This document shows, piece after piece, positions 56,176 to 64,000 of a DNA stretch of 64,000 nt. The stretch is taken from the NCBI RefSeq assembly GCF_014652655.1, contig NZ_BMZF01000004.1, forward strand, positions 31,979-95,978, in the 5' to 3' direction. How positions within the stretch are numbered: position 1 is the stretch's first letter; each line of letters opens with the position of its first letter. This DNA is from Paramylibacter ulvae. Its GTDB lineage: Bacteria; Pseudomonadota; Alphaproteobacteria; Rhodobacterales; Rhodobacteraceae. The translations under genes were made by a program, and so were the position numbers. Under the pieces are notes generated by a model. The model did no database searches and was not told the origin of the DNA. It was given only the letters and a program-made list of their open reading frames with translations.

Positions 56176-57036
56176 TTAACGCCGTTTTTTATTTGGCTTT
56201 TTGTTGCCTGCATCGCTGCGGGGCGAATTTCGTGTGCCGCGCGATTTGTTTGGGCGTGGCTTTAACGTGCGTTTTGGCTTGTCGTTTTCATCCACCGCGT
56301 CAAATAAATCAGCACCCTCTGGGCCAAGCTGTTCTTTGAACACGCGGGTTGGAATGCTGCGCACTTCACCCGGTTCCATATCGCCCAATTGAAATGGGCC
56401 GTAACTGATACGGATCAGGCGGTTCACTTTCATGCCAACATGTTCCATGGCGCGGCGTACCTCGCGGTATTTACCTTCGCGCAGGCCAACAGTGAGCCAC
56501 GCATTTGCACCTTGTTGACGATCCAAAACCACTTCCATTGGTGCGAAAACTTCGCGATCGATCACAACACCTTGGCGTAATGGTTCGAACGTTTCATCCG
56601 TAGGGCGGCCATTCACACGCACGCGGTATCGGCGCAACCAACCCGTGGCGGGCAATTCCAATTTGCGTTTGATACCACCATCATTGGTTAACAATAACAA
56701 TCCTTCGGAATTGATATCCAAACGCCCCACGCTCATGGTGCGCGGCATGTCTTCAGGCAGATCATCAAAAATGGTTTTGCGCCCTTTTTCATCACGTTCT
56801 GTGCTGACCAAACCAAGCGGTTTGTAATAGCGCCAAAACCGCGGGGGCTGTTTTGTTGGGGCGGGTTTGTTGTCGACAATGATATTATCGGCATCCGTTA
56901 CCTTGACCGCGGGTGTTTTCAACACCTCGCCATTTAATGTGATCCGACCCGCTTCAATCATACGTTCGATTTCGCGGCGCGATGCAACGCCCGCGCGGGC
57001 AAGGAATTTGGCAATACGTTCTGGTTCTTGGCTCAT
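56176..57036 (-). CDS. RluB-type 23S rRNA pseudouridine synthase
   Basis: From ATG 57036 (AGGGGG upstream) the 286 residues have an N-terminal S4 RNA-binding domain (IAKFLARAGVASRREIERMI...GRITLNGE) and the RsuA/RluB catalytic core with the Asp in VGRLDINSEGLLLLTNDG. EGKYREVRRAMEHVGM follows. A basic tail of 45 residues rich in Lys, Arg, Asn and Pro ends it. RluB (position 2605) is more likely than RsuA or RluF because of the layout, but the target cannot be settled by reading. Confidence 0.9.
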   Translation of the reverse strand: MSQEPERIAKFLARAGVASRREIERMIEAGRITLNGEVLKTPAVKVTDADNIIVDNKPAPTKQPPRFWRYYKPLGLVSTERDEKGRKTIFDDLPEDMPRTMSVGRLDINSEGLLLLTNDGGIKRKLELPATGWLRRYRVRVNGRPTDETFEPLRQGVVIDREVFAPMEVVLDRQQGANAWLTVGLREGKYREVRRAMEHVGMKVNRLIRISYGPFQLGDMEPGEVRSIPTRVFKEQLGPEGADLFDAVDENDKPKRTLKPRPNKSRGTRNSPRSDAGNKKPNKKRR

Positions 57037-57101
57037 ATGCCCCCTATGGGCCAAACGCTTGGGTCTTGCAAGTTATGTTCGTTTTGGCGCAAGACAATTC
57101 T

Positions 57102-57554
57102 ATGACACAATTTAACAGCTTTATGGATATAGCATTGGAACAGGCCGCCGCCGCCGCCGATCGTGGCGAAGTGCCCGTTGGGGCGGTGATCGTGCGAAAT
57201 GGTGATGTGATCGCATCGACTGGGAATCGGACGCGCGAATTGAATGATCCCACAGCACATGCTGAAATCTTGGCCATTCGCGCAGCCTGTGATGCATTGG
57301 GTGCGGAAAGGTTAACCGATGCCGACCTATACGTCACGCTGGAACCATGCCCGATGTGTGCTGCCGCCATTTCAAATGCACGCCTCGCGCGTCTTTATTA
57401 TGGGGCAAGTGATCCAAAATCGGGTGGGGTGGAACAAGGACCACGCATTTTCCAGCACGCCCAATGCCATCATGCACCAGAGGTTTACGATGGTATCAAC
57501 GCCAAGCGGGCAGAGCGTTTGTTAACAGATTTTTTTGCAAAACTGCGTGAATAG
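57102..57554 (+). CDS. tadA: tRNA-specific adenosine-34 deaminase
   Basis: It makes inosine at the wobble position of tRNA-Arg(ACG). The 150-residue protein has the zinc site HAEILAIR (catalytic Glu) and EPCPMCAAA, with [13 protein letters not shown] after it, as in other TadA. I chose ATG 57102 ([15 protein letters not shown]). The frame remains open upstream within the divergent gene, but the homologous region starts here. An ATG at 57123 is possible. Confidence 0.93.
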   Translation: MTQFNSFMDIALEQAAAAADRGEVPVGAVIVRNGDVIASTGNRTRELNDPTAHAEILAIRAACDALGAERLTDADLYVTLEPCPMCAAAISNARLARLYYGASDPKSGGVEQGPRIFQHAQCHHAPEVYDGINAKRAERLLTDFFAKLRE

Positions 57555-57639
57555 CGAGCAGGGTGCATTGTCGCCTTGCGAAACTGCGCCTTGCCCGATA
57601 AATATCGCCCAAACAGATGACCATCGAACGGAACAGCAC

Positions 57640-57927
57640 ATGTCGATCGACAAAGAAACAGCACGCCGCGCAGCATATTTGGCGCGGATCGAAGTAAAAG
57701 ACGAAGATTTAGAAGCCTTGGCAGGGGAACTGTCTGGTATTTTGGATTTTATGGAACAGCTGTCTGAGGTTGATGTCGAAGGTGTGGAACCGTTGACATC
57801 CGTGACCCCAATGAACCTGCCGATGCGCAAGGACGAGGTGACAGATGGTTATCAACAAGACAAGATTTTGGCCAATGCGCCTGATGCGCGCGAAGGTTTC
57901 TTTGCCGTGCCAAAAGTGGTGGAATAG
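57640..57927 (+). CDS. gatC: Asp-tRNA(Asn)/Glu-tRNA(Gln) amidotransferase subunit C
   Basis: GatC stabilises the GatAB complex that amidates mischarged tRNAs. From ATG 57640 the 95 residues match the family: [30 protein letters not shown], then [19 protein letters not shown] and an end of [13 protein letters not shown]. It precedes gatA by three bases. gatB lies elsewhere. Confidence 0.95.
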   Translation: MSIDKETARRAAYLARIEVKDEDLEALAGELSGILDFMEQLSEVDVEGVEPLTSVTPMNLPMRKDEVTDGYQQDKILANAPDAREGFFAVPKVVE

Positions 57928-57930
57928 ATT

Positions 57931-59418
57931 ATGAGCGAATTATCAAAACTAACCATATCGGGTGCTCGCGCAAAGCTCCGTGCCAAAGAAATTACAGCTG
58001 TTGAATTAACGCAAAGCTGTCTGGATGCGGCGGCGGGTGCGGATGCGTTGAACGCATATTGTGCACATACCCCTGAAATCGCCACAGAACAGGCCAAGGC
58101 GGCGGATGCACGCATCGGCGCAGGCGATGCGCCTGATATGTGTGGTATTCCGCTTGGTATCAAAGATTTGTTTTGCACCAAAGGTGTGAAATCACAGGCG
58201 GCATCAAATATCCTTGATGGGTTTAAACCCGAATATGAAAGCACGATCACTACCAAACTGTGGGATTCTGGTGCGGTTATGTTGGGCAAATTGAACATGG
58301 ATGAATTCGCGATGGGTTCGTCCAATGAAACATCTGCCTATGGCCCTGCAATCAATCCATGGCGTCGTGAAGGCTCGGATGCAAAATTGACACCGGGTGG
58401 TTCATCTGGTGGGTCGGCGGCGGCGGTTGCTGCGGATTTGTGTTTGGCGGCAACGGGTACGGATACGGGTGGTTCCATTCGCCAGCCTGCGGCATTTGTT
58501 GGGATTACTGGTGTGAAACCAACATACGGGCGTTGTTCGCGTTGGGGTGTGATCGCATTTGCATCATCGCTGGATCAAGCGGGCCCAATGACCAAAGACG
58601 TGCGCGATGCCGCGATCATGTTGGAAGCCATGGCTGGGTATGATGCCAAAGATTCCACATCTGCAAACCTGCCTGTGCCAAATTTTGAATCGATGCTGAC
58701 GGGTGATATCAAAGGCAAGAAAATCGGTATTCCAAATGAATATCGCATTGATGGCATGCCCGCCGAAATTGAAAAACTGTGGGCCGATGGTGCGGATATG
58801 TTGCGCGATGCGGGTGCTGAAATCGTGGATGTTTCACTGCCTCATACCAAATACGCATTGCCTGCATATTATGTTTTGGCACCAGCCGAAGCATCATCAA
58901 ACCTCGCCCGTTACGACGGTGTGCGGTATGGCAAACGCGCGACGTTGCAATCTGGCGAAGGCATCAATGAAATGTACGAACGCACTCGCGCCGAAGGTTT
59001 TGGTGACGAAGTCAAGCGCCGTGTGATGATTGGCGCATATGTATTATCCGCAGGATTTTATGATGCCTATTATCGCCGTGCACAGCGTGTACGCACATTG
59101 ATCAAGAAAGATTTCGACGATGTATATGCATCGGGTGTGGATGCGATTTTAACACCTGCAACACCATCCGCTGCGTTTGGCATTGGTGAAATGAAAAACG
59201 CAGACCCGATTAAAATGTATCTCAACGATGTATTCACCGTGACGGTCAACATGGCTGGTTTACCTGGCGTGGCGATCCCAACGGGCATGGATGCCAATGG
59301 GTTGCCATTGGGGCTACAGTTGATTGGACGCCCTTGGGAAGAGGGTGATATGCTAAATATCGCTTATCGCTTGGAACAATCCGCAGGTTTTGTTTCCAAA
59401 CCAAATAAATGGTGGTAA
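57931..59418 (+). CDS. gatA: Asp-tRNA(Asn)/Glu-tRNA(Gln) amidotransferase subunit A
   Basis: This is the glutaminase subunit of GatCAB, which produces ammonia for tRNA amidation. The 495-residue amidase-signature protein has Lys in [14 protein letters not shown], the Ser-cisSer region in [16 protein letters not shown] and the nucleophile in [14 protein letters not shown]. It is in an operon with gatC. Together with the AspRS in this window it supports tRNA-dependent Asn or Gln synthesis. Confidence 0.97.
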   Translation: MSELSKLTISGARAKLRAKEITAVELTQSCLDAAAGADALNAYCAHTPEIATEQAKAADARIGAGDAPDMCGIPLGIKDLFCTKGVKSQAASNILDGFKPEYESTITTKLWDSGAVMLGKLNMDEFAMGSSNETSAYGPAINPWRREGSDAKLTPGGSSGGSAAAVAADLCLAATGTDTGGSIRQPAAFVGITGVKPTYGRCSRWGVIAFASSLDQAGPMTKDVRDAAIMLEAMAGYDAKDSTSANLPVPNFESMLTGDIKGKKIGIPNEYRIDGMPAEIEKLWADGADMLRDAGAEIVDVSLPHTKYALPAYYVLAPAEASSNLARYDGVRYGKRATLQSGEGINEMYERTRAEGFGDEVKRRVMIGAYVLSAGFYDAYYRRAQRVRTLIKKDFDDVYASGVDAILTPATPSAAFGIGEMKNADPIKMYLNDVFTVTVNMAGLPGVAIPTGMDANGLPLGLQLIGRPWEEGDMLNIAYRLEQSAGFVSKPNKWW

Positions 59419-59464
59419 GTTTTTGTTAAGGGCATAGAATGCCTAAAAATTGTAAGAGGCAAAT

Positions 59465-60148
59465 ATGCGTTTAATTTTGGGTATGACGATTACTGCGGGT
59501 TTGTTGGCGGCGTGTTCACCACCACCGCCAACGCCGGATGATTATTTTGAATCTGTAACGCCACAGTCGCCCGCGCTATCCATCGAAGAACAACGTTTGC
59601 AACGCGCTGAACAGGCACAAGCCCAGCGTGAATTGGCGGCTGAAAACACATTGGCGACCGCACCAAGCAATGACGCTTCGGTTGATAATCTGTTGGAACA
59701 GGCCGAAAATGAATTGAACGCAACGGATACACCCGCGCCTCTGCCAGAAACAGATCGTTCAACGATTTCCAATTCCCAAGATTTCGAGGCGGTGACACAA
59801 CGTGAGACCATCGAAACGGACGCTGCGAAATTGGATGAATTGAAACGCACATACACCGTGTTTGACGCCAAAGAATTGCCGCAAAAACAAGGGGGCACAG
59901 ATTTGGCTAGCTATGCCCAAGATAACAAAGATCGCACCGTTGGTCGTTCGCGTTATCGTCGTAACAAAAAAGATTACACCGCAAATAACTGTACAAATTA
60001 TACTGATCGCGATTTGGCGCAGGTGACATTTTTATTGCAGGGTGGCCCACGCAAGGATCCATTGAAACTGGATGCCGATGGTGATGGTTTTGCCTGTTCA
60101 TGGACACCTTATGGTTATTTCAATTCGCGTAGTGCATCCGCACAGTAA
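59465..60148 (+). CDS. Lipoprotein with an Excalibur-like end
   Basis: The 227-residue protein has a lipobox (MRLILGMTITAGLLAAC, Cys17), then a long acidic, Ala/Gln-rich low-complexity part (about 20-120). At the end it has a calcium-loop-like segment LDADGDGFACSW after NCTNYTDRDLAQ (about 177-215), which resembles the Excalibur domain (DxDxDGxxC). It probably sits in the outer membrane or on the periplasmic side. The function is unknown. It precedes a cell-wall amidase by seven bases. Confidence 0.8.
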   Translation: MRLILGMTITAGLLAACSPPPPTPDDYFESVTPQSPALSIEEQRLQRAEQAQAQRELAAENTLATAPSNDASVDNLLEQAENELNATDTPAPLPETDRSTISNSQDFEAVTQRETIETDAAKLDELKRTYTVFDAKELPQKQGGTDLASYAQDNKDRTVGRSRYRRNKKDYTANNCTNYTDRDLAQVTFLLQGGPRKDPLKLDADGDGFACSWTPYGYFNSRSASAQ

Positions 60149-60155
60149 GCGTTGA

Positions 60156-60881
60156 ATGGTTGATATTCACCACGTGAAATCCCAAAATTGCGGCCCGCGT
60201 AAACACGGGCTGCACCCCGACATGGTGGTGCTGCATTACACCGCGATGGAAACCGCAGACGCAGCAATTGAACGGCTGTGTGATCCTTCTGTCGAAGTTT
60301 CCGCGCATTATGTCATTGCCGAAGACGGCGTGATCACCCAATTGGTTGATGAATCCATGCGGGCTTGGCATGCGGGCGCTGGGCGCTGGGGTAATGTGGT
60401 TGATGTCAATTCCCACAGCATCGGCATTGAAATCGCCAACAAAGGCCCAGAAAGCGATGCACCCGATTTTCCTGATACACAAATGATTGCACTGCAAGGA
60501 TTGCTTGCGGGTATTCGTGATCGCAACAATATACCCGCTGCCCGTGTGATTGGCCATTCGGACATGGCGCCAGGGCGCAAATTTGACCCAGGTCCCAATT
60601 TTGATTGGCAACGCCTTGCCCACAAGAGGCTATCCATTTGGCCAAGCCCCGATTTTTTGGCCGTGCCGGATTGGGATCGGTTCAGCATGGCCGCGACGGC
60701 CTTTGGTTATCGTGCGCCCAATGATGATTTGACGGCATGGAAAACCGTGCTGGATGCGTTTCGTTTGCGGTTTAACCCATCCGCGGTTGGAAAACTGACA
60801 GGCGCAGATGTTGCAATCATCGAAACACTGGCACGCGATTACCCCTGCGCGGATGTTGACCTTGGGCAAACTTGTGCGTAA
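60156..60881 (+). CDS. N-acetylmuramoyl-L-alanine amidase, AmpD/AmiD type
   Basis: It cleaves the bond between muramic acid and the stem peptide. The 241-residue Amidase_2 protein has LHYTAMETADAAIERLCDP (zinc His), VSAHYVIAEDGVITQLVDE, AWHAGAG and the second zinc site GHSDMAPGRKFDPGPNFDW. A peptidoglycan-binding-like helical end follows (about 190-240). No signal peptide is seen, so it may act in the cytoplasm on recycled muropeptides like AmpD. It directly precedes rnpB. Confidence 0.92.
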   Translation: MVDIHHVKSQNCGPRKHGLHPDMVVLHYTAMETADAAIERLCDPSVEVSAHYVIAEDGVITQLVDESMRAWHAGAGRWGNVVDVNSHSIGIEIANKGPESDAPDFPDTQMIALQGLLAGIRDRNNIPAARVIGHSDMAPGRKFDPGPNFDWQRLAHKRLSIWPSPDFLAVPDWDRFSMAATAFGYRAPNDDLTAWKTVLDAFRLRFNPSAVGKLTGADVAIIETLARDYPCADVDLGQTCA

Positions 60882-60888
60882 TGCGCAA

Positions 60889-61258
60889 TTGCGGATGGCT
60901 GGATGGCTGCACGTTTACGTGAGGAAAGTCCGGACACCACAAGGCAACGGCGGCGGGTAACGCCCGCCTGGGGTAACCCAAGGGAAAGCGCCACAGAGAA
61001 CAGACAGCCCGCGTTTACGCAGGTCAAGGTGAAACGGTGGAGTAAGAGCCCACCGCGGTGGTGGTAACATCACTGGCAAGGCAAGCCCCGCCTGGTGCAA
61101 AACCAAATAGGGATCGCGTGACCGCTTGCGGTCGGGGTTGCTTTGGCCCCAGCAGATCCGGGTTGGTTGCAAGAGCCTGTTGGCAACAGCAGGCCCAGAT
61201 GAATGGTCATCAACGGGCGCAAGCCCTGAACAAAATCCGGCTTACAGGCCATCCGCAA
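60889..61258 (+). ncRNA. rnpB: RNase P RNA, class A
   Basis: Catalytic RNA of the enzyme that matures tRNA 5' ends. The conserved blocks are all present and in order: GAGGAAAGTCCGGAC (60920s), ACAGAGAACAGACAGCC, GGAGTAAGAGCCCACC, AGATGAATGGTCATC and ACAAAATCCGGCTTACAGGCC. The P1 helix pairs TTGCGGATGGC (60889-60899) with GCCATCCGCAA (61248-61258), which sets the ends. About 370 nt is normal for alphaproteobacteria. Confidence 0.97.
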
Positions 61259-61427
61259 AATATCTGTGTTCAACCCTAGATTTTTAAAATTTTGATGGCT
61301 AGTCTGATCCAGTGTCGTGATATTGATACAATCGCCGCATAGTCAATTTGAACCACAGATTTCAATGTTTTTCATCTTTGCCCGCAAAGAAGAAAACCAT
61401 TGGTCTTTCAAAACGTCGGAGCCACAC

Positions 61428-63407
61428 ATGCCAATTGATAAAACCAAACTTAGTCGTCGCACATTGCTTGGAACGGGTGTTGCCGCCAGTTCACTGTTTG
61501 CATTGCACCCGTTTTCGGCCAATGCTGCTGGCAATCAGGCGCATCTGCGCATTATGGAAACAACCGATTTGCACGTGCATGTCATGCCATATGATTATTA
61601 TGGTGATCGCCCGGCCGATACGGTTGGCTTGGCACGTACCGCCGCCATCATTGAGGACATCCGTGCAGAATCCACCAATGCAATGTTGGTTGATAATGGT
61701 GATTTTCTACAAGGTAATCCGATGGGGGATTACATCGCCTATGAGCGTGGGATGAAAGAGGGTGATATGCACCCGATCATTACCGCAATGAATACGTTGG
61801 GTTACGAGGCATCCACACTTGGTAATCACGAATTCAACTATGGTTTGGATTTTTTGATGAAATCCGTCGCGGGTGCTGATTTTCCAGTGGTTAGTGCGAA
61901 TATCGCCAAGGAAATGGGAGCAAACCCGCGTGACGATCAAACGCTGTTGCCACCATATGTGTTGATCGACAAACAGATCAAAGACGGGAATGGCGAAACA
62001 CATACCATTAAAATCGGTTTGATCGGTTTCGTCCCGCCACAGGTCATGGGCTGGGATCGCCGCCACCTAGAGGGTAATGTGAATGCGCGCGATATCGTTG
62101 AGACCGCCAGGGCATACGTTCCCGAAATGAAAGAGAAGGGCGCGGATATCATCATCGCGCTGTCCCATTCGGGCATCGGTTCTGCGAACCACACAGAGGG
62201 TATGGAAAACGCATCTGTTCCATTGGCAGAGGTGGACGGCATTGATGCATTGATGACGGGCCACAGCCATCTGGTATTCCCAAGCGAAAAATATGCAGAT
62301 TTTGCAGCTGTTGATGCAGCCAAAGGCACGATCCATGGCAAACCTGCCGCGATGGGTGGTTTCTGGGGTTCGCATTTGGGTGTGATCGATTTGATGTTGG
62401 AAAAATCGGGTAATGAATGGCAGGTGGTCACATCATCCGTCGAAGCACGCCCCATTTCTCAGCGCGGCGAAGATCGCAAAATCACGCCATTGGTCGAAAG
62501 CGTCGCATCGGTCGAGGCAAGCATCGCCGCCGAACATGATGCGACCTTGGCCTATGTGCGCCGCTCTGTTGGTCAAACAGAGGCGCCATTGCATTCCTAT
62601 TTCGCACTTGTCGCGGATGACCCATCGGTGCAAATCGTATCCCAAGCACAGACTTGGTATATCAATGAAATGATGCAAGGCACTGAATGGGAAGGCTTGC
62701 CCATCCTATCCGCCGCTGCTCCGTTCAAGGCGGGTGGCCGTGGGGGTCCTGAATATTACACCGATGTTCCCGTGGGCGATGTTGCGATTAAAAACGTATC
62801 TGATCTGTATCTGTATCCAAACACCGTGCGCGCGGTAAAGGTATCTGGCGCACAAGTGAAGGATTGGTTGGAACGCTCTGCAGGTATGTTTAATCAGGTA
62901 ACTGTGGGGCAGGCGGATCAGGTATTGCTGAACCCTGATTTCCCATCCTACAATTTTGATGTGATTGATGGCGTAACCTATCAGGTTGATTTGTCCCAAC
63001 CATCCAAATTCGATTCAAAGGGTGGTGCGTTGAACCCAGATGCGAACCGCATTGTTGATCTGCAATATAACGGCGCGCCCGTCACGCCCGATATGACGTT
63101 TGTGATCGCCACTAATAATTACCGTGCATCGGGTGGTGGATCGTTCCCAGGTGCCATGGGGGATACAATTATATTTGAGGGTCCAGATACCAACCGTGAT
63201 GTGATCGTGCGCTATATCGTTGAACAAGGCACGATTAATCCTCGCGCCGATGCCAACTGGCGGTTTAAATCATTGCCAGACACCAGCGTGTTATTTGACA
63301 CAGGTCCAATGGCCAAAGAGCGCATCGCTGATGTAAAGGGTGTAAACCTTGCATCCGCAGGGGACGGCCCCGATGGGTTTGCGCGTTTCCGCATCACGCT
63401 CGACTAA
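61428..63407 (+). CDS. cpdB: 2',3'-cyclic-nucleotide 2'-phosphodiesterase/3'-nucleotidase
   Basis: Periplasmic enzyme that turns cyclic and 3'-nucleotides into nucleosides for uptake. From ATG 61428 (CGGAG seven bases upstream) the 659 residues begin with a Tat-type signal (LSRRTLLGTGVAASSLFAL). The metallophosphatase domain follows (METTDLHVHVMPYDYY, VDNGDFLQGNPM, TLGNHEFNYGLDF, ALSHSGIG, MTGHSHLVFP). The 5'-nucleotidase C-terminal domain ends it (about 390-600; VVIATNNYRASGGGSF-like). Upstream codons to 61317 lack a signal. A strong terminator follows. Confidence 0.93.
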   Translation: MPIDKTKLSRRTLLGTGVAASSLFALHPFSANAAGNQAHLRIMETTDLHVHVMPYDYYGDRPADTVGLARTAAIIEDIRAESTNAMLVDNGDFLQGNPMGDYIAYERGMKEGDMHPIITAMNTLGYEASTLGNHEFNYGLDFLMKSVAGADFPVVSANIAKEMGANPRDDQTLLPPYVLIDKQIKDGNGETHTIKIGLIGFVPPQVMGWDRRHLEGNVNARDIVETARAYVPEMKEKGADIIIALSHSGIGSANHTEGMENASVPLAEVDGIDALMTGHSHLVFPSEKYADFAAVDAAKGTIHGKPAAMGGFWGSHLGVIDLMLEKSGNEWQVVTSSVEARPISQRGEDRKITPLVESVASVEASIAAEHDATLAYVRRSVGQTEAPLHSYFALVADDPSVQIVSQAQTWYINEMMQGTEWEGLPILSAAAPFKAGGRGGPEYYTDVPVGDVAIKNVSDLYLYPNTVRAVKVSGAQVKDWLERSAGMFNQVTVGQADQVLLNPDFPSYNFDVIDGVTYQVDLSQPSKFDSKGGALNPDANRIVDLQYNGAPVTPDMTFVIATNNYRASGGGSFPGAMGDTIIFEGPDTNRDVIVRYIVEQGTINPRADANWRFKSLPDTSVLFDTGPMAKERIADVKGVNLASAGDGPDGFARFRITLD

Positions 63408-63437
63408 CACCCGTTATCACAACGATTCACAGAACTG

Positions 63438-63466
63438 AGACCGCCAAGATGCTTGGCGGTCTTTTC
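63438..63466 (+). terminator. Intrinsic terminator after cpdB
   Basis: AGACCGCCAAG (63438-63448) and CTTGGCGGTCT (63452-63462) are exact complements with a three-base loop, followed by TTTC. It ends the cpdB transcript 30 bases past the stop. Confidence 0.85.
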
Positions 63467-63532
63467 ATTTCTGCGGGTTGTTACGAATCAAAACGACCAT
63501 CGATTCCGCGAAAATCACATAGTTTTCAGTAT

Positions 63533-63547
63533 GTTCCGCATATGTTC
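63533..63547 (+). promoter_or_regulatory. Possible LexA (SOS) box
   Basis: GTTC-N7-GTTC, the direct-repeat SOS box of Rhodobacter-like alphaproteobacteria, occurs in intergenic DNA. About one chance match per strand is expected in 64 kb (another lies inside array gene A at 19900-19914), so this is suggestive only. Confidence 0.4.
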
Positions 63548-63588
63548 TGACGTATCGGCACAAGACTTAGTCCTGACAGCGAGAAAAA

Positions 63589-63775
63589 TAGGAATAAATG
63601 GGAATTCTTCAGATTTCACTATATCTGGTGGAAATCACAAATTTAGACACAATAATGTGTGTTCGAATGCGGGTTTCACAGCGGTGTTATGCAAAATATC
63701 GCTATCAGATACGCTATTTTTGCTCTATGTCCTAAAAAAATCCCTTTGCAGACTATGCATTCCCATGTATTCCTA
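63589..63775. repeat. 17-bp inverted repeat with a 153-bp centre
   Basis: TAGGAATAAATGGGAAT (63589-63605) and the complement of 63759-63775 agree at 16 of 17 bases. Each arm itself shows a 10-bp-spaced GGAAT repeat. This could be a paired protein-binding site or the ends of a small invertible or mobile segment. Confidence 0.55.
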
Positions 63776-63801
63776 ATTGCAAGATAAGGTTTAGGGCAAT
63801 T

Positions 63802-63816
63802 TTAAACGGGCGTTAA
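63802..63816 (+). promoter_or_regulatory. Possible CtrA-binding site
   Basis: TTAA-N7-TTAA matches the core spacing of CtrA sites; the preferred final C is G here. It lies in the leader region of the gene beyond the window. A chance match is possible. Confidence 0.3.
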
Positions 63817-63948
63817 GACCCACATTAGAAAACCTCGCAGGTTTCGTACAGGCACCCTCCTTATTGAAAGAAAGATCTGACGTGCGTGCGAGCAGACACC
63901 CCCCCAAGGTGGCACCACAAATCAGACAGTCCAAAGTGGGACAGAGAG

Positions 63949-63984
63949 CGGCGGATTGAGCAGTGGCAGCAGCTCAATCCGCCG
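63949..63984 (+). promoter_or_regulatory. Strong hairpin near the right edge (attenuator or leader stem)
   Basis: CGGCGGATTGAGC (63949-63961) and GCTCAATCCGCCG (63972-63984) are exact 13-bp complements around a ten-base loop, followed by TTTCC. It may be an attenuator or a structured leader for the next gene. The following sequence is outside the window. Confidence 0.55.
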
Positions 63985-64000
63985 TTTCCATTTCTGGCCC

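Larger units (their letters stand above)
63467..64000. other. Long noncoding region at the right end
   Basis: More than 500 bases without a convincing gene. It holds a possible LexA site (63533-63547), a 17-bp inverted repeat (63589-63605 and 63759-63775), a possible CtrA site (63802-63816) and a strong hairpin (63949-63984). One short frame (ATG 63598, 45 codons, AGGA just upstream) begins inside the left repeat arm, but I cannot support it as a gene. The right part probably serves as leader for the gene beyond the window. Confidence 0.6.

Noticed and set aside
63453..63776. 107-codon plus-strand frame after cpdB
   Set aside because: It begins inside the cpdB terminator, lacks a ribosome-binding site and shows no family pattern.

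Overview
The window looks like chromosome of a Rhodobacterales-type alphaproteobacterium of moderate GC. The support is a GcrA cell-cycle regulator, DUF1467, DUF1178 and DUF2059 proteins, an alphaproteobacterial class A RNase P RNA, a coxB-ctaB-ctaG-coxC-SURF1 cluster leading into thrC, a lysC-ptsP pair, and many tight ATGA/TAATG gene junctions. The genus cannot be fixed from this sequence alone. There are no rRNA or tRNA genes, CRISPR arrays, transposases or prophage genes.

Layout. 1-1971: 5' part of carB (minus). 2261-3394: a TPR gene broken by an in-frame TAG. 3473-6094: folate genes pabB/pabC and a DUF2059 protein. 6089-8581: divergent oxyR/katA peroxide pair. 8791-11375: aspS and an EI24 membrane protein. 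11393-12877: four 11-bp tandem repeats and an AT-rich two-gene cassette of unknown function. 13070-14177: mce, DUF1467 and a DUF2158 protein with a GGDRGG tail. 14321-15872: a response regulator and a membrane protein. 15889-19757: topA and dprA. 19630-22162: five tandem paralogues with twin-arginine signals, all overlapping head to tail and running into dprA. 22309-28209: tldD and the cytochrome c oxidase cluster. 28221-33788: thrC, an M16 peptidase, an acetyltransferase, an MBL-fold protein and an FAD oxidase. 33889-36419: a purine/methylthioadenosine salvage operon (mtnP, DUF900 lipoprotein, apt). 36489-46339: flavin reductase, GNAT, an LRR protein, ptsP, lysC, an unknown protein, DUF1178, VOC, gcrA and a DMT transporter. 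46472-49124: argD-argF-cysteine hydrolase. 49138-55705: a membrane-stress-like module on the minus strand (terC; 30-aa peptide-XpaC-TelA-SPFH-zinc ribbon-rhomboid-GFA). 55969-63407: cspA, a RluB-type synthase, tadA, gatCA, a lipoprotein, an amidase, rnpB and cpdB. 63408-64000: a long noncoding stretch with a terminator, a possible SOS box, a 17-bp inverted repeat, a possible CtrA site and a strong hairpin.

Most of the window is housekeeping. The parts most likely to be undescribed are the five-paralogue RR-signal array translationally coupled to dprA, the XpaC/TelA/SPFH module with its 30-residue membrane peptide, the AT-rich cassette at 11.4-12.9 kb, and the structured noncoding region at the right end. 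Functional calls come from recognisable motifs and general knowledge of the families. No database search was run.
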